Source: Streptomyces echinoruber
GTDB lineage: Bacteria > Actinomycetota > Actinomycetes > Streptomycetales > Streptomycetaceae
Direction of reading: 5' to 3'
DNA length: 48,938 nucleotides
Assembly (NCBI RefSeq): GCF_014651135.1
Contig: NZ_BMWH01000038.1
Location: forward strand, 1-48,938
Made by a program: the position numbers and the translations under genes. The stretch's first letter is position 1, and each line of letters starts with the position of its first letter. The notes beneath the pieces are model-generated. The model saw only the letters and a program-made list of their open reading frames with translations. It was not told the DNA's origin and made no database searches. Below, in pieces: positions 7,166 through 18,132 of this stretch.

Positions 7166-7525
7166 GTGAACGCGTATGCGCCCATCCTCGTACTGGGAGC
7201 CCTCGGGGCAGGCTTTGCGATCTTCTCCGTGGTCATGGCCACGTTGATCGGCCCGAAGCGGTACAACCGGGCCAAGCTCGAAGCCTACGAGTGCGGCATC
7301 GAGCCGACCCCCACGCCGGCCGGAGGCGGGCGCTTCCCCATCAAGTACTACCTGACGGCGATGCTCTTCATCGTCTTCGACATCGAGATCGTCTTCCTCT
7401 ACCCGTGGGCCGTGACCTTCGACGCCCTGGGTGTTTTCGGGCTCGTGGAGATGCTGCTCTTCGTGCTCACCGTCTTCGTCGCGTACGCGTACGTCTGGCG
7501 GCGCGGCGGCCTGGAATGGGACTGA
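7166..7525 (+). CDS. nuoA: NADH-quinone oxidoreductase subunit A
   Basis: The 119-residue membrane subunit has three transmembrane helices (about 6-28, 62-84, 90-112). The start is GTG with two GAGGAG-type boxes just upstream (7151-7164). The conserved loop YECGIEPTP (about 41-49) carries the cysteine that helps form the quinone-cavity region, and the FDIEIVFLYPWA stretch (about 71-82) is diagnostic of NuoA. It is the first gene of the complex I operon and lies 15 bases before nuoB. Its expression is probably set by the Rex site and neighbouring boxes upstream. The length matches the family. Confidence 0.97.
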   Translation: MNAYAPILVLGALGAGFAIFSVVMATLIGPKRYNRAKLEAYECGIEPTPTPAGGGRFPIKYYLTAMLFIVFDIEIVFLYPWAVTFDALGVFGLVEMLLFVLTVFVAYAYVWRRGGLEWD

Positions 7526-7540
7526 GGGGCCTTTAACGAC

Positions 7541-8095
7541 ATGGGACTCGAAGAAAAACTGCCGAGCGGCTTCCTGCTGACCACCGTCGAGCAGGCCGCG
7601 GGCTGGGTGCGCAAGGCGTCCGTCTTCCCCGCCACGTTCGGTCTCGCCTGCTGCGCCATCGAGATGATGACCACCGGCGCCGGCCGCTACGACCTGGCCC
7701 GCTTCGGCATGGAGGTCTTCCGCGGCTCACCGCGCCAGGCCGACCTGATGATCGTCGCCGGCCGGGTCAGCCAGAAGATGGCGCCCGTCCTGCGGCAGGT
7801 CTACGACCAGATGCCCAACCCCAAGTGGGTGATCTCGATGGGCGTGTGCGCCTCCTCGGGCGGCATGTTCAACAACTACGCGATCGTCCAGGGCGTCGAC
7901 CACATCGTCCCGGTCGACATCTACCTGCCCGGCTGCCCGCCCCGCCCCGAGATGCTGATGGACGCGATCCTCAAGCTCCACGACAAGATCCAGCACTCCA
8001 AGCTCGGCGTGCACGCCGAGGAGGCCGCCCGCGAGGCGGAGGAGGCGGCGCTCAAGGCCCTGCCCACGATCGAGATGAAGGGGCTGCTGCGGTGA
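7541..8095 (+). CDS. nuoB: NADH-quinone oxidoreductase subunit B, carries cluster N2
   Basis: The 184-residue subunit holds the terminal [4Fe-4S] cluster N2, which passes electrons to menaquinone. The ligands are visible: the tandem Cys37-Cys38 in GLACCAIEMM, Cys103 in GVCASSGG and Cys132 in LPGCPPRPE. The body is of usual length, with a charged Ala/Glu-rich tail of about 25 residues (160-184). It overlaps nuoC by 4 bases, so translation is coupled. There is no frameshift, and all ligands are present. Confidence 0.97.
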   Translation: MGLEEKLPSGFLLTTVEQAAGWVRKASVFPATFGLACCAIEMMTTGAGRYDLARFGMEVFRGSPRQADLMIVAGRVSQKMAPVLRQVYDQMPNPKWVISMGVCASSGGMFNNYAIVQGVDHIVPVDIYLPGCPPRPEMLMDAILKLHDKIQHSKLGVHAEEAAREAEEAALKALPTIEMKGLLR

Positions 8096-8856
8096 GCGAC
8101 GCGAACGGCACCCACGGCGCGGGCGGTCCCGCGAACGGGGTCAACCCCGAAAAGGACCTCTCCGCCGCCAACCTCCCCGGCCGGCGCGGCGACGCGGGCG
8201 AGGAGATCCGCGTCCAGCGCGGCATGTTCGGCGCCCACAACGGCGGCGACACCTCCGGCTACGGCGGCCTGGTCCGCTCGGTCCGGCTCCCGGGACCGGC
8301 GAGCAGGCCGTACGGCGGCTGGTTCGACGAGGTCGCCGACGAACTCGAGGGCGCCCTGGAGGAGCAGGGCCTGCCGCCCGGCCACGCGATCGAGAAGACG
8401 GTCGTCGACCGCGGCGAGATCACCTTCCACATCGCGCGCGACCACCTCGTCCAGGTCGCCCGCACCCTGCGCGACGACCCCGCCCTGCGCTTCGAGCTGT
8501 GCACCGGCGTCAGCGGCGTCCACTATCCGCACGACAAGGGCCGCGAGCTGCACGCCGTGTACCACCTGCGCTCGATCACCCACAACCGGCTGATCCGCCT
8601 GGAGGTCAGCTGCCCCGACGCCGACCCGCACATCCCGTCGCTCTTCGCGGTCTACCCGACCAACGACTGGCACGAGCGCGAGACGTACGACTTCTTCGGC
8701 ATCGTCTTCGACGGCCACCCGGCGCTGACGCGGATCATGATGCCGGACGACTGGCAGGGCCATCCGCAGCGCAAGGACTACCCCCTCGGCGGCATCCCCG
8801 TCGAGTACAAGGGCGCCCAGATCCCGGCTCCCGACCAGCGGAGGTCGTACTCATGA
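8092..8856 (+). CDS. nuoC: NADH-quinone oxidoreductase subunit C
   Basis: This 254-residue peripheral-arm subunit is separate from NuoD, not fused as in enterobacteria. The GTG start overlaps the nuoB stop. The first 70 residues are Gly-rich and probably disordered, a common actinobacterial extension. The 30-kDa signature ERETYDFFGIVFDGHP (about 196-211) and the final RKDYPLGG-PVEYK are intact. It contributes to the quinone-reduction module with NuoB, D and I. It overlaps nuoD by 4 bases (ATGA). Confidence 0.96.
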   Translation: MSDANGTHGAGGPANGVNPEKDLSAANLPGRRGDAGEEIRVQRGMFGAHNGGDTSGYGGLVRSVRLPGPASRPYGGWFDEVADELEGALEEQGLPPGHAIEKTVVDRGEITFHIARDHLVQVARTLRDDPALRFELCTGVSGVHYPHDKGRELHAVYHLRSITHNRLIRLEVSCPDADPHIPSLFAVYPTNDWHERETYDFFGIVFDGHPALTRIMMPDDWQGHPQRKDYPLGGIPVEYKGAQIPAPDQRRSYS

Positions 8857-10184
8857 GCACGCAGACCCCCTCTTCCGCGTCCGCGCGCGAGACCACCGAG
8901 GGCACCGTCTACACGGTCACCGGGGGCGACTGGGACGAGGTCGTCCAGTCCGCGGCCCGCGCCGACGACGAGCGCATCGTCGTCAACATGGGCCCCCAGC
9001 ACCCCTCCACACACGGCGTGCTGCGCCTGATCCTGGAGATCGAGGGGGAGACGGTCACCGAGGCCCGCTGCGGCATCGGCTACCTGCACACCGGCATCGA
9101 GAAGAACCTCGAATACCGCACGTGGACGCAGGGCACCACCTTCGTGACGCGCATGGACTACCTCACGTCCTTCTTCAACGAGACCGCCTACTGCCTCGCC
9201 GTCGAAAAACTGCTCGGCATCGAGGACCAGGTGCCCGAGCGCGCCCAGATCATCCGGGTGCTCCTGATGGAGCTGAACCGGCTCTCCTCCCACCTGGTGT
9301 GCATCGCCACCGGCGGCATGGAACTCGGCGCCACCACGATCATGATCTACGGGTTCCGCGACCGGGAGATGATCCTCGACCTCTACGAGCTCATCACGGG
9401 CCTGCGGATGAACCACGCCTACATCCGCCCCGGCGGACTCGCCCAGGACCTGCCGCCCGGCGCGGTCGACCAGATCCGCGAGTTCGTCAAGAAGATGAAG
9501 AAGAACCTCCCGGAGTACGACAAGCTCGCCACCGGGAACCCCATCTTCAAGGGCCGCATGCAAAACGTCGGCTACCTCGACCTGGCCGGCTGCATGGCCC
9601 TCGGCGCCACCGGCCCGATCCTGCGCTCCACCGGCCTGCCGCACGACCTGCGCAAGGCCCAGCCCTACTGCGGCTACGAGACGTACGACTTCGACATCCC
9701 GACCGCCGACACCTGCGACGCCTACGGCCGCTTCCTCATCCGGCTGGAGGAGATGCACCAGTCGCTGCGGATCGTCGAGCAGTGCCTGGACCGGCTGAAG
9801 CCCGGCCCGGTCATGGTCGCCGACAAGAAGATCGCCTGGCCCGCCCAGCTCGCCCTGGGACCGGACGGCCTGGGCAACTCCCTCGACCACATCAAGAAGA
9901 TCATGGGCACCTCCATGGAGGCCCTGATCCACCACTTCAAGCTGGTCACCGAGGGCTTCCGGGTCCCACCGGGACAGGCCTACGTGGCAGTCGAGTCCCC
10001 CAAGGGCGAACTCGGCGCGCATGTCGTCTCCGACGGCGGCACCCGCCCCTACCGGGTCCACTTCCGCGACCCGTCCTTCACCAACCTGCAGGCCATGGCG
10101 GCGATGTGCGAGGGCGGCCAGGTCGCCGACGTCATCGTCGCCGTCGCGTCCATCGACCCCGTGATGGGAGGCGTCGACCGGTGA
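8853..10184 (+). CDS. nuoD: NADH-quinone oxidoreductase subunit D, quinone-binding
   Basis: The 443-residue 49-kDa-type subunit, together with NuoB, forms the quinone site. The ATG at 8853 overlaps the nuoC stop. The N-terminal motif MGPQHPSTHGVLRL (46-59) contains the conserved histidine loop near the quinone headgroup; GYLHTGIEKN follows and the family end motif DPVMGGVDR closes the protein. An N-terminal extension of about 40 residues is normal for actinobacteria. It is coupled to nuoE through a 4-base overlap. Confidence 0.97.
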   Translation: MSTQTPSSASARETTEGTVYTVTGGDWDEVVQSAARADDERIVVNMGPQHPSTHGVLRLILEIEGETVTEARCGIGYLHTGIEKNLEYRTWTQGTTFVTRMDYLTSFFNETAYCLAVEKLLGIEDQVPERAQIIRVLLMELNRLSSHLVCIATGGMELGATTIMIYGFRDREMILDLYELITGLRMNHAYIRPGGLAQDLPPGAVDQIREFVKKMKKNLPEYDKLATGNPIFKGRMQNVGYLDLAGCMALGATGPILRSTGLPHDLRKAQPYCGYETYDFDIPTADTCDAYGRFLIRLEEMHQSLRIVEQCLDRLKPGPVMVADKKIAWPAQLALGPDGLGNSLDHIKKIMGTSMEALIHHFKLVTEGFRVPPGQAYVAVESPKGELGAHVVSDGGTRPYRVHFRDPSFTNLQAMAAMCEGGQVADVIVAVASIDPVMGGVDR

Positions 10185-11052
10185 CCACCAGTTCCTCGGA
10201 GCGGGGTGTCAGCCTGGGCATGCCCCAACCGCCCGCTCCCGACTACCCGGCCGACGTCCGCCGCCGCCTGGAACGGGACGCGCGCGAGATCATCGCCCGC
10301 TACCCCGACTCCCGCTCCGCCCTGCTGCCGCTGCTGCACCTGGTGCAGTCGGAGGAGGGCTACGTCTCCCGCACCGGCATGCGGTTCTGCGCCGAGATGC
10401 TCGGCCTGACCACGGCCGAGGTGACCGCGGTCGCCACCTTCTACACCATGTACCGGCGCCGGCCCGGCGGCGACTACCAGGTGGGCGTGTGCACCAACAC
10501 CCTGTGCGCGGTGATGGGCGGCGACGCCATCTTCGAGGCGCTCCAGGAGCACCTCGGCGTCGGCAACGGCGAGACCACCGACGACGGCAAGGTCACCCTG
10601 GAGCACATCGAGTGCAACGCGGCCTGCGACTACGCGCCGGTCGTGATGGTCAACTGGGAGTTCTTCGACAACCAGACCCCCGCCGACGCCAAGCGCCTCG
10701 TCGACGACCTGCGCGCGGGACGCCCGGTCACACCCACGCGCGGGGCGCCGCTGTGCACCTTCCGCGAGACCGCGCGGATCCTGGCCGGCTTCCCCGACGA
10801 GCGGCCCGGGGCCGTCGAGGCGGGCGGCAGCGCGGGACCCGCGTCGCTGGTGGGCCTGCGCCTGGCGAAGGGAGAGGCCGCGCCCGCGCGCGTGGTCCAC
10901 CCGCGGGAGGGCGGTCCGCACGGCGAACCCCACGACGGCCCCGTGCACCAGCCGTCGCCGACGGAGCACCTGAGCTCGCACGACGCGCCCCAGGACACAT
11001 CGGCCTCCGACCCCGCCCACCCGGCCGGGCCTGTCGCAGAGGAGGGGGAGTG

Positions 11053-11053
<1 letters not shown>
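10181..11053 (+). CDS. nuoE: NADH-quinone oxidoreductase subunit E, [2Fe-2S] N1a
   Basis: The 290-residue subunit of the NADH dehydrogenase module has four cluster ligands: Cys104 and Cys109 (CTNTLC), Cys145 and Cys149 (CNAAC). The thioredoxin-like core ends near residue 215. A Pro/His/Glu-rich tail of about 75 residues (216-290) is beyond the usual 160-220-residue length and looks disordered. It works with NuoF and NuoG to pass electrons from NADH. The stop overlaps the nuoF start by one base. Confidence 0.97.
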
Positions 11054-12395
<1,342 letters not shown>

Positions 12396-12399
<4 letters not shown>

Positions 12400-14900
12400 C
12401 CGTGACCACCAACGCTCCCTCGGGCGGGGGAGAGGCGGCGGTCCCGCCGGAGGATCTCGTCACGCTGACGATCGACGGCATCGAGACCAGCGTGCCCAAG
12501 GGCACCCTCGTCATCCGCGCCGCCGAGCAGCTCGGCATCGAGATCCCCCGGTTCTGCGACCACCCTCTGCTCGACCCGGCCGGCGCCTGCCGCCAGTGCA
12601 TCGTCGAGGTCGAGGGCCAGCGCAAGCCCATGGCCTCGTGCACCATCACCTGCACCGACGGGATGGTCGTCAAGACCCACCTCACCTCGCCGGTCGCGGA
12701 GAAGGCCCAGAAGGGTGTGATGGAGCTGCTGCTCATCAACCACCCGCTGGACTGCCCGGTGTGCGACAAGGGCGGCGAGTGCCCGCTGCAGAACCAGGCG
12801 CTGTCGCACGGCAACGCCGAGTCCCGCTTCGAGGGCAGGAAGCGCACCTACGAGAAGCCGGTGCCGATCTCCGCGCAGGTGCTGCTCGACCGCGAGCGGT
12901 GCGTGCTGTGCGCGCGCTGCACCCGCTTCTCGAACCAGATCGCCGGCGACCCGATGATCGAGCTGGTCGAGCGCGGGGCGCTGCAGCAGGTCGGCACCGG
13001 AGAAGGCGACCCGTTCGAGTCGTACTTCTCCGGCAACACCATCCAGATCTGCCCGGTCGGCGCCCTCACCTCGGCCGCCTACCGCTTCCGCTCCCGCCCC
13101 TTCGACCTGGTCTCCTCCCCGTCGGTGTGCGAGCACTGCGCCGGCGGCTGCGCCACCCGCACCGACCACCGGCGCGGCAAGGTCATGCGGCGCCTGGCCG
13201 GCTACGACCCCGAGGTCAACGAGGAGTGGATCTGCGACAAGGGACGCTTCGCGTTCCGCTACGCGCAGCTCAAGGACCGCCTCGACAAGCCGCTGGTGCG
13301 CAACGCCGACGGCGTGCTGGAGCCGGTGTCCTGGCCGGACGCGCTGCAGGCCGCCGCCGAGGGCCTGCTCGCCGCCCGCGGCCGGGCCGGCGTCCTCACC
13401 GGCGGCCGTCTCACCATCGAGGACGCCTACGCCTACAGCAAGTTCGCGCGTGTGGCGCTGGGCACCAACGACATCGATTTCCGCGCGCGCGTGCACAGCG
13501 GCGAGGAGGCCGACTTCCTCGCCTCGCACGTCGCCGGCCGCGGCCGTGACCTCGACGGTACGGGCGTGACGTACACTCTGCTGGAGCAGGCGCCCGCCGT
13601 CCTGCTCGTCGGCTTCGAGTCCGAGGAGGAGGCGCCCGGCGTCTTCCTGCGGCTGCGCAAGGCCTGGCGCAAGCGCGGACAGCGGGTGTTCGCCCTGGCC
13701 ACGCACGCCACCCGGGGTCTGGAGAAGGCGGGCGGCACGCTGCTGCCGGCCGCGCCCGGCACCGAGCCCGAGTGGCTCGACGCCCTCGCGGGCGGCGTCG
13801 GCCTGGAGGGCGACGGCACGGCGGCCGCCGAGGCGCTGCGCACCGAGGGCGCCGTGATCGTCGTCGGGGAGCGGCTGGCCGGTGTCGCCGGCGGGTTCAC
13901 CGCCGCCGTGCGGGCCGCGTCCGCCACCGGGGCGCACCTGGTGTGGATCCCCCGCCGGGCCGGTGAGCGCGGCGCGGTCGAGGCCGGCGCGCTGCCCTCG
14001 CTGCTGCCGGGCGGCCGCCCGGCCACCGACCCCCGCGCGCGGGAGGAGGTCGCCGCCCTGTGGGGCGTCGCCGACCTGCCGCACCGCTACGGACGGGACA
14101 CCGGCCAGATCCTTGAGGCCGCCGCGGGCGGCGACCTGCGCGCCCTGCTCGTGGCCGGGGTCGAGATCGCCGACCTGCCGGACCCGGCCCGCGCGCGCGA
14201 GGCGCTCGCCGCGGCCGGCTTCGTCGTCTCGCTGGAGCTGCGGCCCAGCGAGGTCACCGAGCACGCCGACGTCGTCCTGCCGGTGGCGGCCGTCGCCGAG
14301 AAGGCCGGCGCCTTCCTCAACTGGGAGGGCCGGGTGCGGTTCTTCGAGGCCGCGCTCAAACCGGACCAGATGACCCGCCCGGTGATGCCCACCGACGCGC
14401 GCGTGCTGCACCTGCTCGCCGACGCCATGGACGTCCACCTGGGCCTGCCGGACCTGCGCACCGTGCACGCGGAGATCGACCGGCTCGGCACCTGGGACGG
14501 CCCCCGGGCCGGCCGGCCGCGGCAGGACGCGGGCGCGACGCCCCGGCCCGCCGCCGGGGAGGCCGTGCTCGCCGGGCACCGGCTGCTGCTCGACCAGGGC
14601 GTGCTGCAGGAGGGCGACGAGGCGCTCGCCGCCACCCGGCACGCGGCCCGCGTGCGCCTGTCGGCCGCCACGGCCGCCGAGGCCGGCGTCGGCGACGGCG
14701 GCCTCCTCGCCGTCACCGGACCCCGGGGCACGGTCGAACTCCCGCTCCAGATCACCGAGATGCCCGACCGGGTGGTGTGGCTGCCGCTGAACTCCGTGGG
14801 CGGGGGCGTCGCCTCCGACACGGGCGCCCTGCCCGGTTCCCTCGTCCGCATCGGCCCGGCGGCCGCCACCGCCGGCGCCCCCGAGGAGGTGGAGGCATGA
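12396..14900 (+). CDS. nuoG: NADH-quinone oxidoreductase subunit G, Fe-S wire
   Basis: This 834-residue subunit is the largest of complex I. Ligands read directly: N1b [2Fe-2S] Cys54, 65, 68, 82; N5 His116, Cys120, 123, 129; N4 Cys169, 172, 175, 219. A fourth set, Cys245, 248, 252, 280 (C-x2-C-x3-C-x27-C), is the N7 site, kept in only some bacteria. The molybdopterin-oxidoreductase-like region (about 240-680) follows, with an Ala/Gly-rich C-terminal domain that is probably structural. Coupled starts link it to nuoF and nuoH. Confidence 0.97.
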
Positions 14901-16306
14901 GCCCGTCCCTCGCCGCCGAGAACCTGTCGGTGTTCGGCCACGACCCCTGGTGGCTGGTCGTCCTCAAGGCGGTGTTCTGCTTCGCCTTCCTGATGGTGAC
15001 CGTGCTGTTCTCCATCGTCTGGGAGCGCAAGGTCGTCGCCTGGATGCAGCTGCGCATCGGCCCCAACCGGCACGGCCCCTGGGGCATGCTGCAGTCCCTC
15101 GCCGACGGCGTGAAGCTGATGCTGAAGGAGGACATCGTCGTCCGCCGCGCGGACAAGGTGGTCTACGTCCTCGCGCCGATCGTCTCCGCCGTCCCCGCCT
15201 TCATGGCGATCGCGGTGATCCCCTTCGGCCCGGCCGGGAACGAGGTCTCGGTCTTCGGCCACCGCACCGCCCTGCAGCTCACCGACCTGCCCATCGCGAT
15301 GCTGTACATCCTCGCGGTGGCCTCGGTCGGCATCTACGGCATCGTCCTGGCCGGCTGGAGCTCGGGGTCGACGTACCCGCTCCTGGGCGGCCTGCGCTCC
15401 TGCGCGCAGATGATCTCGTACGAGATCGCCATGGGCGCCGCGTTCGCCTCGGTGTTCCTCTACTCCGGGTCGATGTCGACGTCGACGATCGTCGAGCAGC
15501 AGCACGACCGCTGGTACATCCTTCTGCTGCCGGTCTCCTTCATCCTCTACATCGTCACGATGGTCGGCGAGACCAACCGCGCCCCCTTCGACATGCCGGA
15601 GTCCGAGGGCGACCTGGTGGGCGGCTTCAACACCGAGTACTCGTCCATCAAGTTCGCGATGTTCATGCTCGCCGAGTACGTCAACATGGTGACCGTCTCG
15701 GCGGTGGCGACCACCCTCTTCCTGGGCGGCTGGCGCGCCCCCTGGCCGGTCAGCGCCTTCTGGGAGGGCGCCAACCACGGCTGGTGGCCGCTGCTGTGGT
15801 TCGTCGTCAAGGTCCAGCTGCTGCTGTTCTTCTTCATCTGGCTGCGCGGCACGCTCCCGCGGGTGCGCTACGACCAGCTCATGAAGCTCGGCTGGAAGGT
15901 CCTCATCCCGGTGTCGGTGACGTGGCTGATGCTCGTGGCCACCGTCAGGGCCCTGCGCAACGAGAACTACGACTTCGGCGACATCCTCCTCTACGTCGGC
16001 GGCGGCGTCCTCGCCGTCCTGCTGCTGTCCTTCATCGCCGACATGTTCCGCGAGAAGGCCAGGCGGGCCGAGGCGCCGGCCGCGGCATCGGCCGAGGCGC
16101 CGGCCGCGTTCGACCCGATGGCTGGCGGCTTCCCCGTACCGCCGCTGCCGGGACAGCAGCTTCCCCCGGTGCCGCGGCGCCGCCCGCGGCGGGAACGGGA
16201 GCTCATTGCCAGTGGCGGACCGGGCGGTGCCGATTCCGGGGAACACCCCCGAACCCCCGGCGCCAGTGACGGATCTCTGGAGGGAAAGGAGGCGTCCGAT
16301 GGCTGA
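14897..16306 (+). CDS. nuoH: NADH-quinone oxidoreductase subunit H
   Basis: The 469-residue membrane subunit joins the peripheral arm to the proton-pumping arm and forms part of the quinone channel. It has about eight transmembrane helices. The signatures LRIGPNRHGPWG (about 52-63) and the acidic loop ETNRAPFDMPESEGDLVGGF (about 230-249) are intact. Beyond the last helix (about residue 385) is an extra tail of some 80 residues, Ala/Pro-rich then Arg-rich, predicted cytoplasmic. It overlaps nuoI by 8 bases; the nuoI ribosome site lies inside its last codons. Confidence 0.97.
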   Translation: MSPSLAAENLSVFGHDPWWLVVLKAVFCFAFLMVTVLFSIVWERKVVAWMQLRIGPNRHGPWGMLQSLADGVKLMLKEDIVVRRADKVVYVLAPIVSAVPAFMAIAVIPFGPAGNEVSVFGHRTALQLTDLPIAMLYILAVASVGIYGIVLAGWSSGSTYPLLGGLRSCAQMISYEIAMGAAFASVFLYSGSMSTSTIVEQQHDRWYILLLPVSFILYIVTMVGETNRAPFDMPESEGDLVGGFNTEYSSIKFAMFMLAEYVNMVTVSAVATTLFLGGWRAPWPVSAFWEGANHGWWPLLWFVVKVQLLLFFFIWLRGTLPRVRYDQLMKLGWKVLIPVSVTWLMLVATVRALRNENYDFGDILLYVGGGVLAVLLLSFIADMFREKARRAEAPAAASAEAPAAFDPMAGGFPVPPLPGQQLPPVPRRRPRRERELIASGGPGGADSGEHPRTPGASDGSLEGKEASDG

Positions 16307-16949
16307 GGAGCCCAAGGAGGCCGGGCAGACGAAGCCCGGCTTCCTGAACCCGGTGGCCGGCTTCGGCGTGACCTTCAAGGCCATGTTCAAGAAGCGGCTC
16401 ACGGAGCAGTACCCGGAGCAGAAGAAGCCCACGGCGCCGCGCTTCCACGGACGGCACCAGCTCAACCGCCATCCGGACGGCCTGGAGAAGTGCGTCGGCT
16501 GCGAACTGTGCGCCTGGGCCTGCCCCGCCGACGCGATCTACGTCGAGGGCGCGGACAACACCGACGAGGAACGCTACTCGCCGGGCGAGCGCTACGGCCG
16601 CGTCTACCAGATCAACTACGCCCGCTGCATCCTGTGCGGCCTGTGCATCGAGGCGTGCCCCACGCGCGCGCTGACGATGACCAACGAGTACGAGCTGGCC
16701 GACTCCAGCCGCGCCAACCTCATCTACACCAAGGAACAGCTCCTGGCCGGCCTGGAGGAGGGCATGGTGGAGCCGCCGCACGTCATGTACCCGGGGACGA
16801 CCGAGGAGGACTACTACCGGGGCCTGGTCACCGAGGCCGCCCCCGGCACGGTCCGGCAGCCGGCCCGTTCCCGGGGCGAGGGCGTGCAGGAGGCCGCCTC
16901 CACCTTCGGCGAGCAGGAGCCGGCGTCCAAGAAGGTGATCGGCCGATGA
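16299..16949 (+). CDS. nuoI: NADH-quinone oxidoreductase subunit I, two [4Fe-4S]
   Basis: The 216-residue ferredoxin-like subunit carries clusters N6a and N6b. The ligands are Cys65, 68, 71 (CVGCELC) with Cys75, and Cys110, 113, 116 (CILCGLC) with Cys120. The ATG at 16299 is chosen because AAAGGAGG lies just upstream; an earlier in-frame GTG/ATG near 16206 would lie inside nuoH without a good site. The C-terminal 40 residues are extra and hydrophilic. It overlaps nuoJ by 4 bases. Confidence 0.96.
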   Translation: MAEEPKEAGQTKPGFLNPVAGFGVTFKAMFKKRLTEQYPEQKKPTAPRFHGRHQLNRHPDGLEKCVGCELCAWACPADAIYVEGADNTDEERYSPGERYGRVYQINYARCILCGLCIEACPTRALTMTNEYELADSSRANLIYTKEQLLAGLEEGMVEPPHVMYPGTTEEDYYRGLVTEAAPGTVRQPARSRGEGVQEAASTFGEQEPASKKVIGR

Positions 16950-17821
16950 CCGCACAGCACCTCGCCGCCTACTCCACCTCCACCGGAGAGGCCGTCCAGT
17001 TCTGGATCCTCGCCACGGTCGCTGTGCTCGGCGCCCTGGGCACCGTCTTCCTCAAAAGGGCCGTGCACAGCGCGCTGTGCCTGGCCGGCACCATGATCGT
17101 CCTGGCGGTGTTCTACCTCGCCAACGGCGCCTACTTCCTCGGCATCGTGCAGATCGTCGTCTACACCGGCGCGATCATGATGCTGTTCCTGTTCGTGGTG
17201 ATGCTCGTCGGCGTCACCGCGGCGGACTCCCTGAAGGAGACCATCAAGGGCCAGCGTTGGCTGGCCCTGCTGTGCGGGCTCGGCTTCGGCGTCCTGCTGC
17301 TGGGGGGCATCGGCAACGCCTCCCTCAAGGAGTTCGACGGCCTCGCCCAGGCCAATGCGGGCGGGAACGTGGAGGGCCTGGCGTCCCTCCTCTTCACCCG
17401 GTACGTCTTCGCCTTCGAGGTCACCGGCGCGCTGCTGATCACGGCGGCCGTCGGCGCCATGGTGCTCACCCACCGCGAGCGCACCGAACGCGCCCGCACC
17501 CAGCGCGAGCTCGCCGAGCAGCGCATCCGGGAGGGGACGTACATCCCGCCGCTGCCGGCGCCCGGCGTGTACGCGCGGCACAACGCCGTCGACATCGCCG
17601 CCCTGCTGCCCGACGGCACCCCGTCCGAGCTGTCGGTCAGCAAGACGCTGCGCCGGCGGGGCCAGATCCGGGACGTCTCCCGCGAGGCCCTCAACGACCT
17701 GCGCGCGCTGGAGCAGCGGGCGGTGGAGCGGCTGGAGCGCAAGGCGATCGAACCGCCGCACTTCAAGCGGGCCGGCTTCAAACGGGCCGACTTCAAGCGG
17801 GCCGAGGAGGCGTCGAAGTGA
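16946..17821 (+). CDS. nuoJ: NADH-quinone oxidoreductase subunit J, long C-terminal tail
   Basis: The 291-residue subunit has a membrane part (1-175) with five helices and the conserved VQIVVYTGAIMMLFLFVVML helix (about 69-88). The remaining 115 residues are hydrophilic and charged; many family members end near 170-200. The tail includes PPLPAPGVYARHNAVD and ends with three near-identical five-residue repeats, FKRAG-FKRAD-FKRAE, which are also 15-base repeats in the DNA (about 17762-17806). The GTG of nuoK overlaps its stop. Confidence 0.95.
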   Translation: MTAQHLAAYSTSTGEAVQFWILATVAVLGALGTVFLKRAVHSALCLAGTMIVLAVFYLANGAYFLGIVQIVVYTGAIMMLFLFVVMLVGVTAADSLKETIKGQRWLALLCGLGFGVLLLGGIGNASLKEFDGLAQANAGGNVEGLASLLFTRYVFAFEVTGALLITAAVGAMVLTHRERTERARTQRELAEQRIREGTYIPPLPAPGVYARHNAVDIAALLPDGTPSELSVSKTLRRRGQIRDVSREALNDLRALEQRAVERLERKAIEPPHFKRAGFKRADFKRAEEASK

Positions 17822-18117
17822 ACCCGGTCAACTACCTGTATCTCGCCGCCTTGCTGTTCACGATCGGCGCCACCGGCGTACTGGTCCGGCGCAACGCCAT
17901 CGTGGTCTTCATGTGCATCGAGCTGATGCTGAACGCCTGCAACCTCGCGTTCGTCGCCTTCTCCCGGATGCACGGCAACCTCGACGGCCAGATCATCGCC
18001 TTCTTCACGATGGTCGTCGCCGCCGCGGAGGTGGTGGTCGGGCTCGCGATCATCGTGTCGCTGTTCCGCACCCGCCACTCGGCCTCGGTCGACGACGCCA
18101 GCCTGATGAAGCTGTAA
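17818..18117 (+). CDS. nuoK: NADH-quinone oxidoreductase subunit K
   Basis: The 99-residue antiporter-like small subunit has three transmembrane helices. The two membrane glutamates needed for proton transfer are present at Glu35 (CIELMLN) and Glu71 (AAAEVVVGL). The GTG start overlaps the nuoJ stop by 4 bases. The length is exactly typical. nuoL follows after 15 bases. Confidence 0.97.
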   Translation: MNPVNYLYLAALLFTIGATGVLVRRNAIVVFMCIELMLNACNLAFVAFSRMHGNLDGQIIAFFTMVVAAAEVVVGLAIIVSLFRTRHSASVDDASLMKL

Positions 18118-18132
18118 GGGGTCGGAAGAATC

